A stretch of 64,000 bases of DNA, from positions 23,855,070-23,919,069 of the forward strand of contig NC_133218.1 in assembly GCF_040436345.1 (NCBI RefSeq). The letters are read 5' to 3'. Position numbers and translations under genes: made by a program. Below the pieces are notes generated by a model. It saw nothing but the letters and a program-made list of their open reading frames with translations. It did no database searches and was not told the DNA's origin. Below are positions 37,901-49,947 of the stretch, piece after piece. This stretch comes from Pagrus major (Eukaryota > Chordata > Actinopteri > Spariformes > Sparidae). Position 1 is the stretch's first letter, and each line of letters begins with the position of its first letter.

Positions 37901-40900
37901 ATCTCCTCATTGTGAGCATCTTCAGAAACACTCGTCCTCGAGAGAAGTCCACCAGAACAGATTCAGCATCTAAACAGGGGAAGACTGGTCGAGTCTCTCC
38001 CTCACAGACTTCTTCCCCTCATAAAGAGCTGAAGGACATCACACCAGACACTGTGATCAAGGTGAGGAAACAGATTCTCCTCAGTCATTTTTATAAGTAA
38101 TAATAACTCTTCTATTGTCTGAAGTGCTCAATGTGGTGTCTCCATTAGGACATTAAGAGGATTGCTCAGTCACTGTCAAAGGCCATGAAGAGTCCGCTGC
38201 CTGAGCTGGAGCTCCGGTCTGGTCAGCAGGCTGACATCAACACTCTGCTGTCTCTGGTGGAGGACATCATCAGACAGCAGAACCGAGCGGCGGGAGACTT
38301 TTACAGTGACGCCTCCAAGAGGGAACGCTCTATGATCCTCAGCTTAGGTGCAGTTAATCTACAAGGTAAAGCTTTACAGAGCTCTTCATATCATGTGTTT
38401 CTGATTTTTATTGACTGATCCAATTAAACAGACAGAAAATTGAACAATTTAATGGCCTTTTAATACATAGGAAAGTAGTATTTTTGCATTTTCCTGATGA
38501 TATTGGCTTGATTCATATTACTTTTGATGGGCAGATAAAAACTTTAATTTATTTTAAAAAAAGTATTATAATTTTCTTCATCGTCAATTGGATTAAGGTA
38601 CAGGAAAAACTGTATCTTTAATTTTATTTATTTATTGAGATAGATCTTGTGACAGTGATGTGATCTGGGATGCTGTCAGTGGTCCAAATTGATTATGTTG
38701 ACATGAAAGGACATTTCTTTGAATTGGTAAAGTCGAAATATATATATTGTCTATTACAGAAAATTAATAACCCTGAAGGATTTCTTGATGATTCCTTTTT
38801 TTTACATGGACAGAAGACAGTGTGTGTGGGAGCCCTGAGAAGACCTCAGATGAAGCTCAGAAGAAGAGCAACAACAGCAGGTACCTGTACAGGCAGCTGC
38901 GTCACGTTGAGAAGGAGCTGGGCTTGTTGGGACCTTCTCGTTTTCCGAACCCGGGAAGCTACAACAGAGCCATGCAGCAGGTTCAGGGAATGAAAGGTCT
39001 CCTGGAGTACCGGCTCCCCTCGTCCAGCCTGGAAGGAGACCAGCTGGACGGCAGCCCCAGTCCAGAAGAGAGCATCAACGGAGACTCCGCCAAAAAGAAG
39101 TTCTGCCAAGGAGGACTGCCGTGGTGGTTTGTGTTTGTTGGCTGGATACTGGTGATCGCAACCAGTGGTGTGTCGGGATATTTCACCATGATGTACGGTC
39201 TGACGTACGGGAAAGACCGCTCTATAAGCTGGCTTATCTCCATGGTGGTCTCCTTCTTTGAGAGTTTGTTTATCACTCAACCTCTGAAGGTGAGCGACAT
39301 TACAGTTCAACATCAGAGTACACAGTAATAACATGTATAGCATTGCAAATGTGTAGAAAGTAATTCATAAAGTAAGCTTTCCAACCAATGTTCAGCCTTT
39401 AGTCCTTAAGAAATTGTTACAATACTGATACGTTTATCAATCAATCATTCAAACTTTATTTAAATAGCACAATTCAAACAAATCACAATGCGATCCAAAG
39501 TGCTATACAAGTGACAACATGGGATTTTAAGAAAACAATAGAATTTAGAGACTATTTATAATTAACTGATTAAAATCAAATTTTGATATTACTTCTACTA
39601 CTTCTTGTCACATCTCAAAACATATTAACAACAAGGCCCCGCAGAGCCAAGTAAATGATATTAATGTTTATGTGACACTGTCAAAGCCTATATTACAAAG
39701 TGCTTCATGCAATGCAGCAACTTTAATCAACACATTTTTAAATCATCACATTTTACATTAACACAGATAAAACCAGTTTTAGTCATTTAAGTTAAAAGAA
39801 ATTTATTTAGAAAAATAGAGAAATAAAATAAGATGTATTCCTTTGTAAAATAATAAAATAATTTATTGATTCTTTGTTTATTGTCAAATGTATGTATATA
39901 TATTGCTTTATAAACATTTGCAAGGCTATCCATGACCGTCACAGATGTCCTTTACAGTACTACAGCACATGCATCATTATGAGGTTCCTTCCGCCACAGG
40001 TTCTTGGTTTTGCTGCTTTCTTTGCTCTCGTTCTGAAGAAAGTTGACCAGGAGGAGTACGGAGAGCCTCAGATAGATGACAGTCTGAGAAACACAGGTAC
40101 TTTTTTTTTTTTCCACAGTTTTCAATTTTTGCTTTAGTTCGAAAAAACAAAACATATCAGTCCAGTATTACTCTCATCAGATGATCCTGACGCGGTGCGT
40201 GCAGCAAGAAGAGACAGTACCTGCAGTTTCTATCAGCCGCCACCTCCCACTGACATTGAGAGGATGAGGAACAACATGATCAAAGAGCAGAAAGTCTTTG
40301 CTCTAATAAGGGAGATTCTGGGTAGGAAAGCACGATAATACATAACAACACATGATGTAATGTAATACAATTTGAGATGCCGATGTAAGATATTTGTTTA
40401 TGATGCAGTCTACATGGGATTTATGTGGATGTTGCTTCTGGTGGCATACGGTCAGAGGGACCCCAATGCTTACTTTCTGACCCAACACATCCGACAGAGC
40501 TTCAGCAGAGACATCTCAGACAGTATGAGTATTCAGGATGTGTTCACCTGGGCAAACACAACTCTGCTGAGCAACCTGTTTGGAGAGCACCCAGGTCAGT
40601 ATGTTGTGAAGTTATTAACTGTCCGACTCCCATGCTTGTGTGGTATAAAATATGTTAGTTGTGACTAAAAGTAGAATTTATTAGGACTGACTGTGACGAA
40701 TAAAATCACTTGAAAATCTATCACAGGGTTCATCACAGATGGGAACTCCAAGCTGGTGGGTAACGCTCGTTTTCGCCAGGTGAGGGTGAATAAAAACTCC
40801 TGCCCTGTGGCTCCCTACATGCAGCAGCCTGAGCGGGACTGCCATGCTCCGTACTCATGGGAGCTGGAGGACATGGGCTCCTATGGTCCAGGCTGGAGCC

Positions 40901-43544
40901 ACTATGTGGCTGATAACGCCTCAGTCAACCTTAATAGTCCATGGACGTACCAGTCCCAGGGTGAACTGAGGGCGTACCCCATCTGGGGCAGCGTGAAGCT
41001 CTACAGAGGAGGAGGATTTGTGGTGGATCTTGGGCCAGATTCACAAAATTCAAGCAAGTAGGTATTATACATTAAGGAAATTAGGTCAAGATAGATTTTC
41101 ATCAATGCTGCTTACTATATTGTTTTTATTTTGATTGAGAGACCCCTAGCAGCAGAAATTACATACTGTGCATCTAACCATGTTTTTTTCTCTTCAGAAC
41201 CCTTCAGTATCTTCATGACAACACCTGGTTTGACGTGTACACCCAGGCGATCTTCATGGAGTTCACAGTGTACAACGCCAACGTCAACCTCTTCTGCATC
41301 GTCACTCTCATGCTGGAGACCACAGCCATCGGTTAGTAGTCAGAGTTCAGTTACCTGTGTGAGAGCTGCATTGACACTTATTTATGAGACTTATGTTGTG
41401 TTTCCTCCAGGAGCTTTCCAGTTCCGCAGCGAGCTTCAGAATGTGCGTCTTTACCCGTCGACCGGCGGCCTTCACGTCTTTGTCATGGCCTCCGAAGCCA
41501 TCTACTTCCTCTTTATCATCTATTACATGTTTGTCCAGGTATGAATTCACCACACCTTGAATTTACTATCATCACTAGCAATGATAATTAAGTTCCTCAC
41601 ACAAACTCCTCTCGTCCTGACAGGGAAAGCTGATGAAGCAGCAGAGATATGCTTACTTTAAGAGTAAGTGGAACCTGCTGGAGCTGGCCATTATCATCCT
41701 CAGCTGGAGCGCGCTGTCTGTCTTCATCAAGAGGACCTTACTGGGAAAGCGGGACATTGAGTACTACCAGAACCACAAAGACCAGTAAGCAATAAGAAAA
41801 ACACAACCTTTACAAGTGTATACTTACGGATCTAATCTTAATATTGGTATGATTAACAAGTTTTGCTCATTTATTGTACATTTTGCTTGTTCATTTTCTA
41901 TTATCTAACATAGTGAAGCGAGTCAGTGCATCTCACACTTAAAGCTCAGAGAAAATACCTAATTTACACCTTTAGAAATTATTTAAAGTTATTTAAACTA
42001 GATTTTGTCTCAATAAATAGGAAAACATTGTATTTGGTCATGCTGTAAGCTGCAAAGGTCACGTCTGCTATCTGAAATAGAAAAAAAAATTGGGTCTGGA
42101 ACTGGAGGTGGACCCTCATCCTGGGCCTTCCATCCAGATAGATCAAATTAAAAAACAATAACAGATTGTACTGTCTTCTTATTTACACAGCAAGGAAGAA
42201 CATATATTTGCAGCAGATTCATGAAAAAGTACCAACGCCAGTGCCATTCAAATATTTTACATGTATAAAATATCAGACCAATTCTATAAAATTTGGAAAC
42301 CATACCTTAACTACATAGAGCCTGGGATCTCTGCCACTGTGCTGCAAGGATTTTCTTGACCGTTCTTTTTGTACATTAACATTGTAATTGCTGGCACCAG
42401 ATGCATAAAACTCTTTAGATTCACGACAAAAACTGTATTTGTGCGTACACATCATTTATGGTACATCTGGCCCTGGCTCTGTTTATATCAGTCTGTGTGT
42501 AGGTGACATAATGCATCTATCCTCTACTTGCCGTAAAAGTTCAAACTAATAAGTACACATTACTAGATGGACTATTATTTCCTTAATCAATTCCAAAGCT
42601 CTCTCAATAGATTGTTAAAACAAGACGCTGTCCTCTCATGCTCTGTCTCCAGATACGCCAGTTTCCATGGGACGGCCAAAGCTGATGCAGTGCTCGGGTA
42701 TCTGATTGCCTTCCTGGTGCTGTTGGCTACAATCAAACTGTGGCACCTGCTGAGGCTGAACCCAAAGCTGCACATGATCACAGCCACACTGCAGCGAGCC
42801 TGGACTGATATTTCAGGCTTCCTGGTGGTCATGACCATCATGTTCCTGGCCTACTCCATCGCTGTGAGCAGATTCCCACACTTAACATCAACATGCTATA
42901 CATTGTGAAATAAAACTAATTCAAAAGGGGAACTTTCATACAGAGTAAACTTTCTTCTTTTATTCAGTCTAACCTGATGTATGGCTGGAAGCTGTACTCC
43001 TACAGGACTCTGCTGGATGCAGCACAGACCATGATCAGCCTGCAGCTTGGCATTTTTAACTATGAAGAGGTTGGCATTAGACTATTATAACTGTTCCACA
43101 GCAGATTATGACAGGTGACCCCTCTTCAGTGTATGTCTTCCTCCTGATCCCGCAGGTGCTGAATTACAATCCAGTGCTTGGTGCCTTTCTCATCGGCTCC
43201 TGCATCGTGTTCATGACCTTTGTGGTCCTGAATCTCTTCATCTCTGTCATTCTGGTGGCATTCAGTCAAGAGCAGATACATCACAAGGTAACTCACCCAT
43301 GCCAAGTCTGAACTGAGATGTTACCATTACAGAAACAGCCTCTCATGAAACATATATCTCACTGTTCTTACAGCCATCAGAAGAAGATGAGATTGTGGAC
43401 CTGATGCTGATGAAACTCTGCAGTTTGTTTGGACTCAAATTTAAGCAACAAGGTGGCGACTGCCTAACTGAGAGGCCAGTTGTTTCATCTGCTTCAAATA
43501 ATGGACTCTCGATGATTTCTTCTGGGAATATTCGTGATGGTTAA
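26010..43544 (+). CDS. pkd1l2: Polycystin-1-like protein 2
   Basis: 41 coding exons with GT/AG borders join without a frame break to 2495 aa (human PKD1L2 about 2459). Exons: 26010-26331, 26980-27138, 27234-27422, 28122-28232, 28551-28698, 28969-29198, 29300-29710, 29805-29932, 30027-30174, 31150-31348, 31498-31609, 31713-31854, 32077-32289, 32463-32605, 32705-32884, 33295-33432, 33826-33972, 34069-34193, 34285-34405, 34729-34857, 34940-35165, 35341-35531, 35630-35860, 36650-36751, 36861-37039, 37120-37266, 37371-37570, 37832-38061, 38149-38365, 38814-39289, 40000-40096, 40181-40321, 40409-40594, 40727-41057, 41198-41331, 41411-41538, 41624-41784, 42653-42863, 42968-43069, 43156-43287, 43374-43544. 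Order: signal peptide (1-22), C-type lectin (about 36-160), SUEL lectin (161-260), PKD/REJ region (261-1240), GPS (1288-1325), first membrane span (about 1351-1370), PLAT (1382-1500), then polycystin spans and pore. The C-type plus SUEL pairing separates PKD1L2 from PKD1 and PKD1L1. It is a cell-surface receptor/channel-like protein. The ATG at 26010 starts a good signal peptide; an in-frame GTG upstream does not. Confidence 0.95.
27234..28232 (+). other. pkd1l2: pkd1l2 exons 3-4: SUEL/galactose-binding lectin domain
   Basis: [20 protein letters not shown] and YGRKTIHYC, continuing in exon 4 with [20 protein letters not shown] and VEYHCKHG. The cysteine spacing and the GSY...V.Y.C ending fit the sea-urchin-egg-lectin (rhamnose/galactose-binding) fold. 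Confidence 0.9.
27523..27630. repeat. (TA)n microsatellite in pkd1l2 intron 3
   Basis: About 78 bp of pure AT dinucleotide, then about 30 bp of interrupted AT. Frames reading Tyr-Ile repeats here are artefacts. The length is likely variable. Confidence 0.97.
28755..28862. mobile_element. Fragment of the GCTGCAACTAA miniature element
   Basis: CTTTGGGTTGTGGACAAAAC, ACATTTGAGGATGTCATC and TTTAGGAAACACAGAT match, in order, the copy at 36250-36441. It lies in pkd1l2 intron 5 and ends at the adjacent GATA repeat. Confidence 0.5.
28861..28906. repeat. (GATA)n microsatellite in pkd1l2 intron 5
   Basis: About 11 uninterrupted copies of the GATA tetranucleotide. Confidence 0.97.
35341..35860 (+). other. 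pkd1l2: pkd1l2 exons 22-23: GPS autoproteolysis site and first membrane span
   Basis: [16 protein letters not shown] is followed, across an intron, by [15 protein letters not shown]. All four cysteines and both tryptophans of a GPS motif are present, with the H-L/T cleavage triad at about residues 1320-1322. The hydrophobic [19 protein letters not shown] is the first membrane helix. Confidence 0.93.
36250..36441. mobile_element. Truncated miniature element, GCTGCAACTAA family
   Basis: Begins with TTTGGGTTGTGGAACAAAG and ends with ATAATTAGGTGCAGCCCTA, the family's right end. Only the right part is present. Lies in pkd1l2 intron 23. Confidence 0.55.
36650..37266 (+). other. pkd1l2: pkd1l2 exons 24-26: PLAT domain
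   Basis: [73 protein letters not shown] and [12 protein letters not shown] form a complete PLAT/LH2 beta-sandwich, the cytosolic lipid- or protein-binding module after the first span of polycystin-1 proteins. Confidence 0.93.
37371..43287 (+). other. pkd1l2: pkd1l2 exons 27-40: membrane spans, polycystin (TOP) domain and pore
   Basis: Hydrophobic helices include [61 protein letters not shown] and [15 protein letters not shown]. The large extracellular polycystin domain spans exons 33-35 ([44 protein letters not shown]). The pore helix and filter ([15 protein letters not shown]) come before the last helix ([15 protein letters not shown]). Confidence 0.9.
39436..39518 (-). mobile_element. 3' tail of an L2-type LINE
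   Basis: On the plus strand ATCAATCAATCATT is followed by CAAACTTTATTTAAATAGCA and CCAAAGTGCTATACAAG, the reverse complement of the tail at 14956-15023. Lies in pkd1l2 intron 30. Confidence 0.55.
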
Positions 43545-43775
43545 AATGTTGCTACAGAATGCTTTGCTTCAGTAAATGCTTGCCATAGCTTGCTTAATTT
43601 ATTCAAACCAACGTGTTGATGCTTTGTGACTGAATATTAAGTCCTTACAAGTCTATAAATTATTAACATTTCTCTCCAGAGAAGCTGAAACACTGAGAGA
43701 ATGTAGGAACTGAGGATAATACTTATGCTATGCACTGATGCACTGTATTTAGGCTGCAGTATATTTTGTTAAGCA

Positions 43776-43781
43776 AATAAA
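43776..43781 (+). terminator. pkd1l2: Poly(A) signal AATAAA of pkd1l2
   Basis: First canonical AATAAA after the stop codon, 232 nt downstream, implying cleavage near 43795-43805. Confidence 0.6.
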
Positions 43782-45040
43782 TTTGTGTTTCTGTGACTAA
43801 ATCTGGTACAACATGCTTTTATTCCAAAAAATATATTAATTGGTACTTGGTGACACATTTTGTTTGCATCAATCTGACAAAAAAACAACAACATTTGACC
43901 GGCTGTCATCCTAAATTTCAGCAACATATTTCAGTTATGTATATAATTATGTTTCTCACAAGTAAGTGTGTAGAAGGAGCCGAATAATATTCAATTTCAG
44001 CGATGACATTTTTTTTATAAAGAAACACGATCCACCTTTTGTTATCACTCCCTGTAAGTATGATATTTTTTAAAGTTTATCTAAGACGTATCTCATAGTA
44101 CTCATAATACATAACATAGTACATAGCAGCTAAGAAAGCATGATTACTGAATCACTTTTAATACAAAAAAAAAACAAGGTGGCTGCATGAAATAACTGAT
44201 TAAAAAAAAACTACAGTTCTTCGTGCAAATGATGCTGCTACCTCTAGATATTATTAGATTCAACAAGATATCATTTTACTTCATTTATATAGTCAAAATA
44301 AATAGTAATTTGTAATACAATCTGGAGAGCTGTGAACTATAAACATCGGTACAAACGCGATATCTTTTGCCAGTTGCCTTTAAATGCCCTTTTCACCATT
44401 TCAGTGTGTTGCTCCCACAATTCACCCGCTAATGGACATGGAGTGGAGTAGATGATTGGCTCGATGTTTAAATGTCATGTTATGAATGTCATTCTCTTTA
44501 TCATCAAATTATTACAAAGTTTAATCTTAAAACCAGTGCCAGAGTTTTAATATATTCTCTAAACTTGCACAGGAAACCTATAAAGTTTGGGGAAATTTTG
44601 GGAAATCTACATTTGTGTATGTGAAATTTACCATACATAATTAATAAGTTCACAATAATGTCGTGTACATAATGACATTTTTATACTCAATTTTGATATT
44701 ATCATTCATTTTACACAATACACAGTTTTCCAGACAAATAAATGTTTTAAAGATTCTGGTTTATCATTAGAAAAACATGCATTTGTTGCCAGTGTCTAAA
44801 GATTTAAATAAATATAGATTTGTTGGTTGTAAATTGTGTAAAATGTTGATGTGTACTTCTTCAACCTTATTAGTAATGCAATAACTACTTTCCCTCTTGG
44901 AGATCTCGTCCTCCTTTCATAAAGCATATCATCATATGCTTGTTGCTGCATTTTGAATCCATAATATCAAAACCACATGTCATCAAAGGGGCTCTGCTGT
45001 GAGGTGACTGATCCTCTGTGGAAATATCATAATTAACCCC
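43782..45040. other. Intergenic between pkd1l2 and nfat5
   Basis: AT-rich spacer with no exon-like frame, tandem repeat or transposon end that I could delimit. Confidence 0.45.
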
Positions 45041-45343
45041 TACGTGGACATTTTTACGTATTGCGTCACCTGTGTGGGCGTGGCTCTCGGTGCCAGAGCA
45101 GCTCGGGCCGTTTGCTGACAACAACATGCGTCGTAGGCGGACCGAGGGGGGACACAGCAGCCGAGTGACGGCGGAGACGGTTTGCCAGCTATAAGGACAG
45201 GGTCAAGTTAACAACTACGGTTTACTCCGAAAACAACTTTTAACATTTTGTGACAGTCAAGAGAGAGAAAAGTAAAGGACGTCCACCGACGTCACGCTGT
45301 ATCTGAGTGAGGGGTGTCCGGTTTCTCAGTGTGAGGGATTGCG
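45041..45343 (+). promoter_or_regulatory. nfat5: CpG-rich promoter and 5' UTR of nfat5
   Basis: Abrupt rise in CpG content (GTGGGCGTGGC, CTCGG, GGCGGACCGAGG, GACGGCGGAGACGG) just before the nfat5 first coding exon. GGGCGTGGC is a GC-box-like site. No TATA box is seen. The transcription start was not located. Confidence 0.6.
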
Positions 45344-45416
45344 ATGCCCTCTGACTTTACCACCCTTTTCAGCGGGGACCTCGACCTGAATGCTCCCAGA
45401 GCCTTGTACTCTAAAG
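45344..45416 (+). CDS. nfat5: Nuclear factor of activated T-cells 5, first coding exon (partial gene)
   Basis: The exon encodes 24 residues, MPSDFTTLFSGDLDLNAPRA then LYSK, plus one base before a GTAATA donor. It aligns with the N terminus of human NFAT5 ([20 protein letters not shown]), including the phase-1 exon end that would complete a Glu codon. NFAT5 (TonEBP) is the Rel-family transcription factor of hypertonic stress and some immune responses. This N-terminal segment is its start; the DNA-binding domain is encoded downstream, outside the window. No second coding exon was found up to 64000, so intron 1 exceeds 18.5 kb, consistent with the long first intron of this gene in other vertebrates. 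Identification rests on a short exon, supported by CpG promoter context and the chromosome-16q-like neighbours. Confidence 0.88.
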
Positions 45417-48400
45417 GTAATAAAAGCCCTCTTTTTTTTTGTTCTATATGTCGCTCATGTTTAGCTAAGTTTCTACTCTTGTTGTAGTTTGTGAATATGT
45501 GTGTTAGCTAAACTTATCCACCCACCTGTGTTTGGTCGTAATCTAACTGTTCATGTAGCTGCTGAGCCCTCCCTTCAGTGTCATTTATCTATAAACTGCC
45601 TCCTGTCCGTCACATGTCTGCTGATAAAAGCGTTGAGTTGAAGTCTTGAACCTCTCTGCTCTAACTCCTCTTTTTCTTGCTTCCTGGAGCAAGGTGAAAT
45701 GCTTTTTATTTTTCAAACTGAAGCCCTGAGCAGCTGCATGCACACCGGTCAGACCAGTTTACTTTCCCCCCGCCAGCTGAAAAGCAGTGCTGTCTTATTT
45801 TCTGTGGGTTGTTTGAATAAGCCATCAGTGCCCCCCCTCCCCTCCCTCCGTACCACACATGCACTACACTGCCCCTGAGACAGAGAGAGAGGCTCTGCTG
45901 GGCCCATAAACATCAACTGTGTCATCATCAGTATGGGAGCCTCAGGCTGCCCGCAGGTAGAATAACTGTACTGAACTGAACTCATGAGAGCAGGTGTAAG
46001 TCTGAAGAAAATAAAGACTGAACTCCAGGCAGGGGATTATGTGTACTGTGGCATGCAAACTCAAGGAGAAGGTTAGCAGGGCTCCTGGCTTGCTTTCTAC
46101 ACTGGTTGCACTAGTGCGCCTAACTGTTTTAATTTAATTTCTTAATTCGTTATGTAGAAGAGCATTTTTCATGACAAAAAGGAGTCAATAGCCCAATTCA
46201 AAATGATCTTTTAAGGTTTGTTCAGCACAACTGACAAAATAATCCACAGAAAATATGTTTATTGGCTAATATTTGTTCAAAAGCAACTGCTTACACACTC
46301 AGTGTTTGTTAAATAGAAACATTTTTGCAGGCTTCATTTTTTGAAATTTCAGGCGTGTGACCAACGAAAATGTTTAGTCGCACTTGAAAGATTTTTGGGC
46401 ACATGTGCGACCAAAACAGTCTGTCCCTGGAGCACTGGTTAATTATTATCCATTTATCCATTAAATTGTTTCCACTCACACACATGTATGGAAATATGCT
46501 CATTTGCATCATAGTTAGTACATCCGTCATGACAGTGTGAAGAGGTATAGGGGTGGGAATTAGAGAGTCACTCACAATAAGATACAACAACATTTATGAT
46601 ACGTTGCTCATGATAATGATAGTGTCACGATACAGCTAAATAATCTATACATTGCAAGTCAATCATCTAATGATCTGTTTAACTGAAGAATATGAAATAC
46701 CCCGAAAAAGGCAAAGTGCGGGATTACAGAATCGACCTGTACTGAGATGAATCTATGTATAAAGATGTGCATAGAGTCTCAGTTTAGGGCCTCTTTATTA
46801 CACACACTGACTGCAACTTGTCCATGTTCACATGTGGTATCATCCCAACGTAAAATAAACTGGGAAAAGGCTCAAGTGCCAGAAAGCAGAACAGTTCAGG
46901 AGTTAATGTTTAAAGGAACTAAACAACTCTGCCTCACTAAATTCTTTTCAGTCTGTGTAAATTAAGTTTATAGAAGTTTACACCACAAGGACTCATACAA
47001 CATATTGTCCCAACCCTTCGAAGCTAGCAAATGAAGTAAAGAAGATGATATCCATATTTGAGATGAGTAAATAATCTGGCAAAGATATATATCTGCTGAT
47101 ATACTTGCTCTCTCTCTTAAAAACATTACAAAAACAAACATTTCAAAATACTGTTGTACATATTTTACCGTCTGCAGGATATGATACAGTCTAGAAACTG
47201 ATTTAACTAATCATTCTCTCTAAAGTACTGCAAACATATCTTTAGCATTTACATACTAACATTTCTTGTTATTCATTGACTGATATACAGTAGGCTGTGT
47301 GCAGATTCTGATATATCTGCATCAGGGTAATATCTACCATACAATTAATCATTCAGGCTCCAATTTACAATGAGGTCAAGACTTCTTAGATGTTGTGTGT
47401 GCCACCCAAAAGTAGCTGTAGTACGAAAGCTAGCAGTGTTCAGAACAACACTAGCCTCACAAGACCCTTCATCCATTTTAATGTGTTAAATACTTCTAAT
47501 ACGTATCTGTATACTGGACAAGTATTCTTTTGAACAACTGAACTGAAGTTATTTTTAAGGGTCTGTTCACTAAAACTATGCAAAACACAACAATGAACAC
47601 ATTTTCTTTCTTACTTGTTGTATCTATACTACTTTGATCTGAGACAAAGAACCTTCTTTTGGGACAATTCACAGTCGAGATGCTTCAACAGCAACAGGAC
47701 ACTGTTCACACTGCTGCTTACTTTAAAGAGGATTGTCTATGATAAGGACAGCCCTGAATATATCATTAAGAAAACTGAAAACAGGGGAAAGACTCGAAAT
47801 GAGTATAGATAAAAAACAAACACAAAATAAAGTTTTTATAGTATACTGCTCATCTGGATTTTTCCCCCTTATTTTCCTTTCAATTTTTACCCCATCATTT
47901 TAAAACATTTATTAAATGTAGTGAGCCCCACTCTGACAATAACATTTTGAGAAGCTAAGATACATTGGTAAAGTGAAATATTTTCATCCGTTTGTCAACT
48001 GATTGGAAACAAAGGAACAGATAAAGCTATTTATATTTCTATGATAAGTTTTGAGTCACTATATTATTTATTGTTTTACTTTTGACTCATCAGAAAGATG
48101 ACTTTCATCATCCCTTGTGCACTATATAAATCAACTGAAATTCCAATAAGATCTAGACCAATTGTAACCTAATGTCTAGCTTGTTTGCTTACTAATCACA
48201 CCATTGTGTATTTGTGTCAGCATAGGTGACTCGGCTGTGGGTCGGAGGTGAAGTTAGTTTTGCATCTTGCCGCCAAGATCAACTCTCCCCCTGTTGTCTG
48301 TTGAAAAGTCATACCACACACCTGGATAAAAATAAACAAACAGTCTGTATTATGGACATAATATAGAGTATACTATAGCAGCTTTGTTGAAGGTCATTAT

Positions 48401-49824
48401 TTTAGCATTTTTATTGGGTTGTTTTCTTCAGTTTTTAACTTCTGTGGAAAGCTGCATTGGCCAGCTAAACCACAATGAGGAATACATATTTTTAGCGTCC
48501 GAGCAGTCCAGGGAATACCAAGGAAAAATTGCACACTGACTGTAACAATGGCTCTCAGGATAGGAATGCTAGTTAAATGACTGGGGGTTAATGGACGTCA
48601 TAAAATGTCTTCCCACCAGTTTCACATCAAAGGTGAAGAACGTTATGGCTTTCCCATAAGTTCTATCAAACTGGTTAACAATTGCAAAACCACAGATCTT
48701 AACATAGTTTTGTTTTTTTCTTATTGAAACCCACCAAAGCCTGGTCAATCATTAACCCTCTGGCTTCTCTGTGTGTAAACCTGGGCTTAAATAGCACTCT
48801 ATTAATATTGACTCTCCTGTGTTAAGCAAACTTAGCGGCATGCGCTTAAAAATACTTGATTGCCTTGAAAGCTTGTTGATATCTCACGATGAAAGAAAAA
48901 ATACCTCAGAGGGAAAACATCTGAAAAATCAGTTCATAAATGTGTCATTTAGGTTAGTGTCTTATCAATAGGTGGCCGTTTGACATAGTTAACTCATGAC
49001 CTACTAGTAGTCTAAAGTCGTAAAAATCACGAGGTAGAGATGTTTAGTGATTTGCAGTCATCCAGAACATCTATACACTCATTCACTGATTTGCCACGCG
49101 GCCTAAAACAAAGTCACAAGTGTGCAGTAAATACCAGAGGAGGTGATATTTTGACCTGGGTCTGATTAATCTTTTTACTGAGGTTTGGTTAGTGTTAATG
49201 ATTAATCAAAGAGATTTAGAAGAAGGTAAAGTGAGTAATTTGCATTATTGCATTTGTTTTTGATAAGACACAATGAATCTATCAACGCTTAACCAAACAA
49301 TGAAATTAGGATACATATATATTCCATATCATTATTTAGGCTTTACATTTGACTCATTAACTATGAGACTCACCGTGACTTATGTTGTCACAAGTTCATT
49401 AACAACTTAGTGCTGGATTCAACTGAGACTTGAAGCAATTAACACATGGCTCAAGTTGCTACAATACAAAAAGTTTTTAATTTACATGCCTGTATATAAG
49501 GCCACCAAAATTACACCACTTTCAGCCAGCTACAAATGTAACTATACTAAAGGAACACTGTTTCATTGCTTATGGGAATGTAATGTGGTCAAAAGCATTT
49601 GGAAGGACGTTCCAAGTAACGTTTGACATGGCTAGCCTGATAAGCAATAGCAATAGCTATAGGTTGAAAATTTTTTTATCTGAAATCTGAAATCTGAAAT
49701 CGTGGCAACCCTAATCCAATAGCAAACTCGATCACTCAAAAATGTTTTAGTTTAAATACCACCCATAACTGCTTAATGTTAAAGTAAGAGAAGAAAATTC
49801 CTGGATTTGTCCCTTGTCTATTCT

Positions 49825-49947
49825 GGTCCGAGACCCATCCTCCTTCCAAGTTTAGTGGAAATCTGTTCAGTAGTTTTTGTGTAATCCTGTTGACAAACCA
49901 ACAAACAAACAAACAAATGGACACAACCTCCTTGGTGGAGGTTATTA
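49825..49947. mobile_element. Tail of a dispersed fish retroposon
   Basis: TTCCAAGTTTAGTGGAAATC, GTTCAGTAGTTTTTGTGTAA and TCCTGTTGACAAACCAACAA, then an (ACAA)n stretch and AACCTCCTTGGTGGAGG. This string is a very common interspersed 3' end in fish genomes. The family name is uncertain. Confidence 0.5.

Noticed and set aside
38846-39343. 165-residue frame on the minus strand
   Set aside because: Antisense shadow of pkd1l2 exon 30, whose plus-strand frame has the expected membrane spans.
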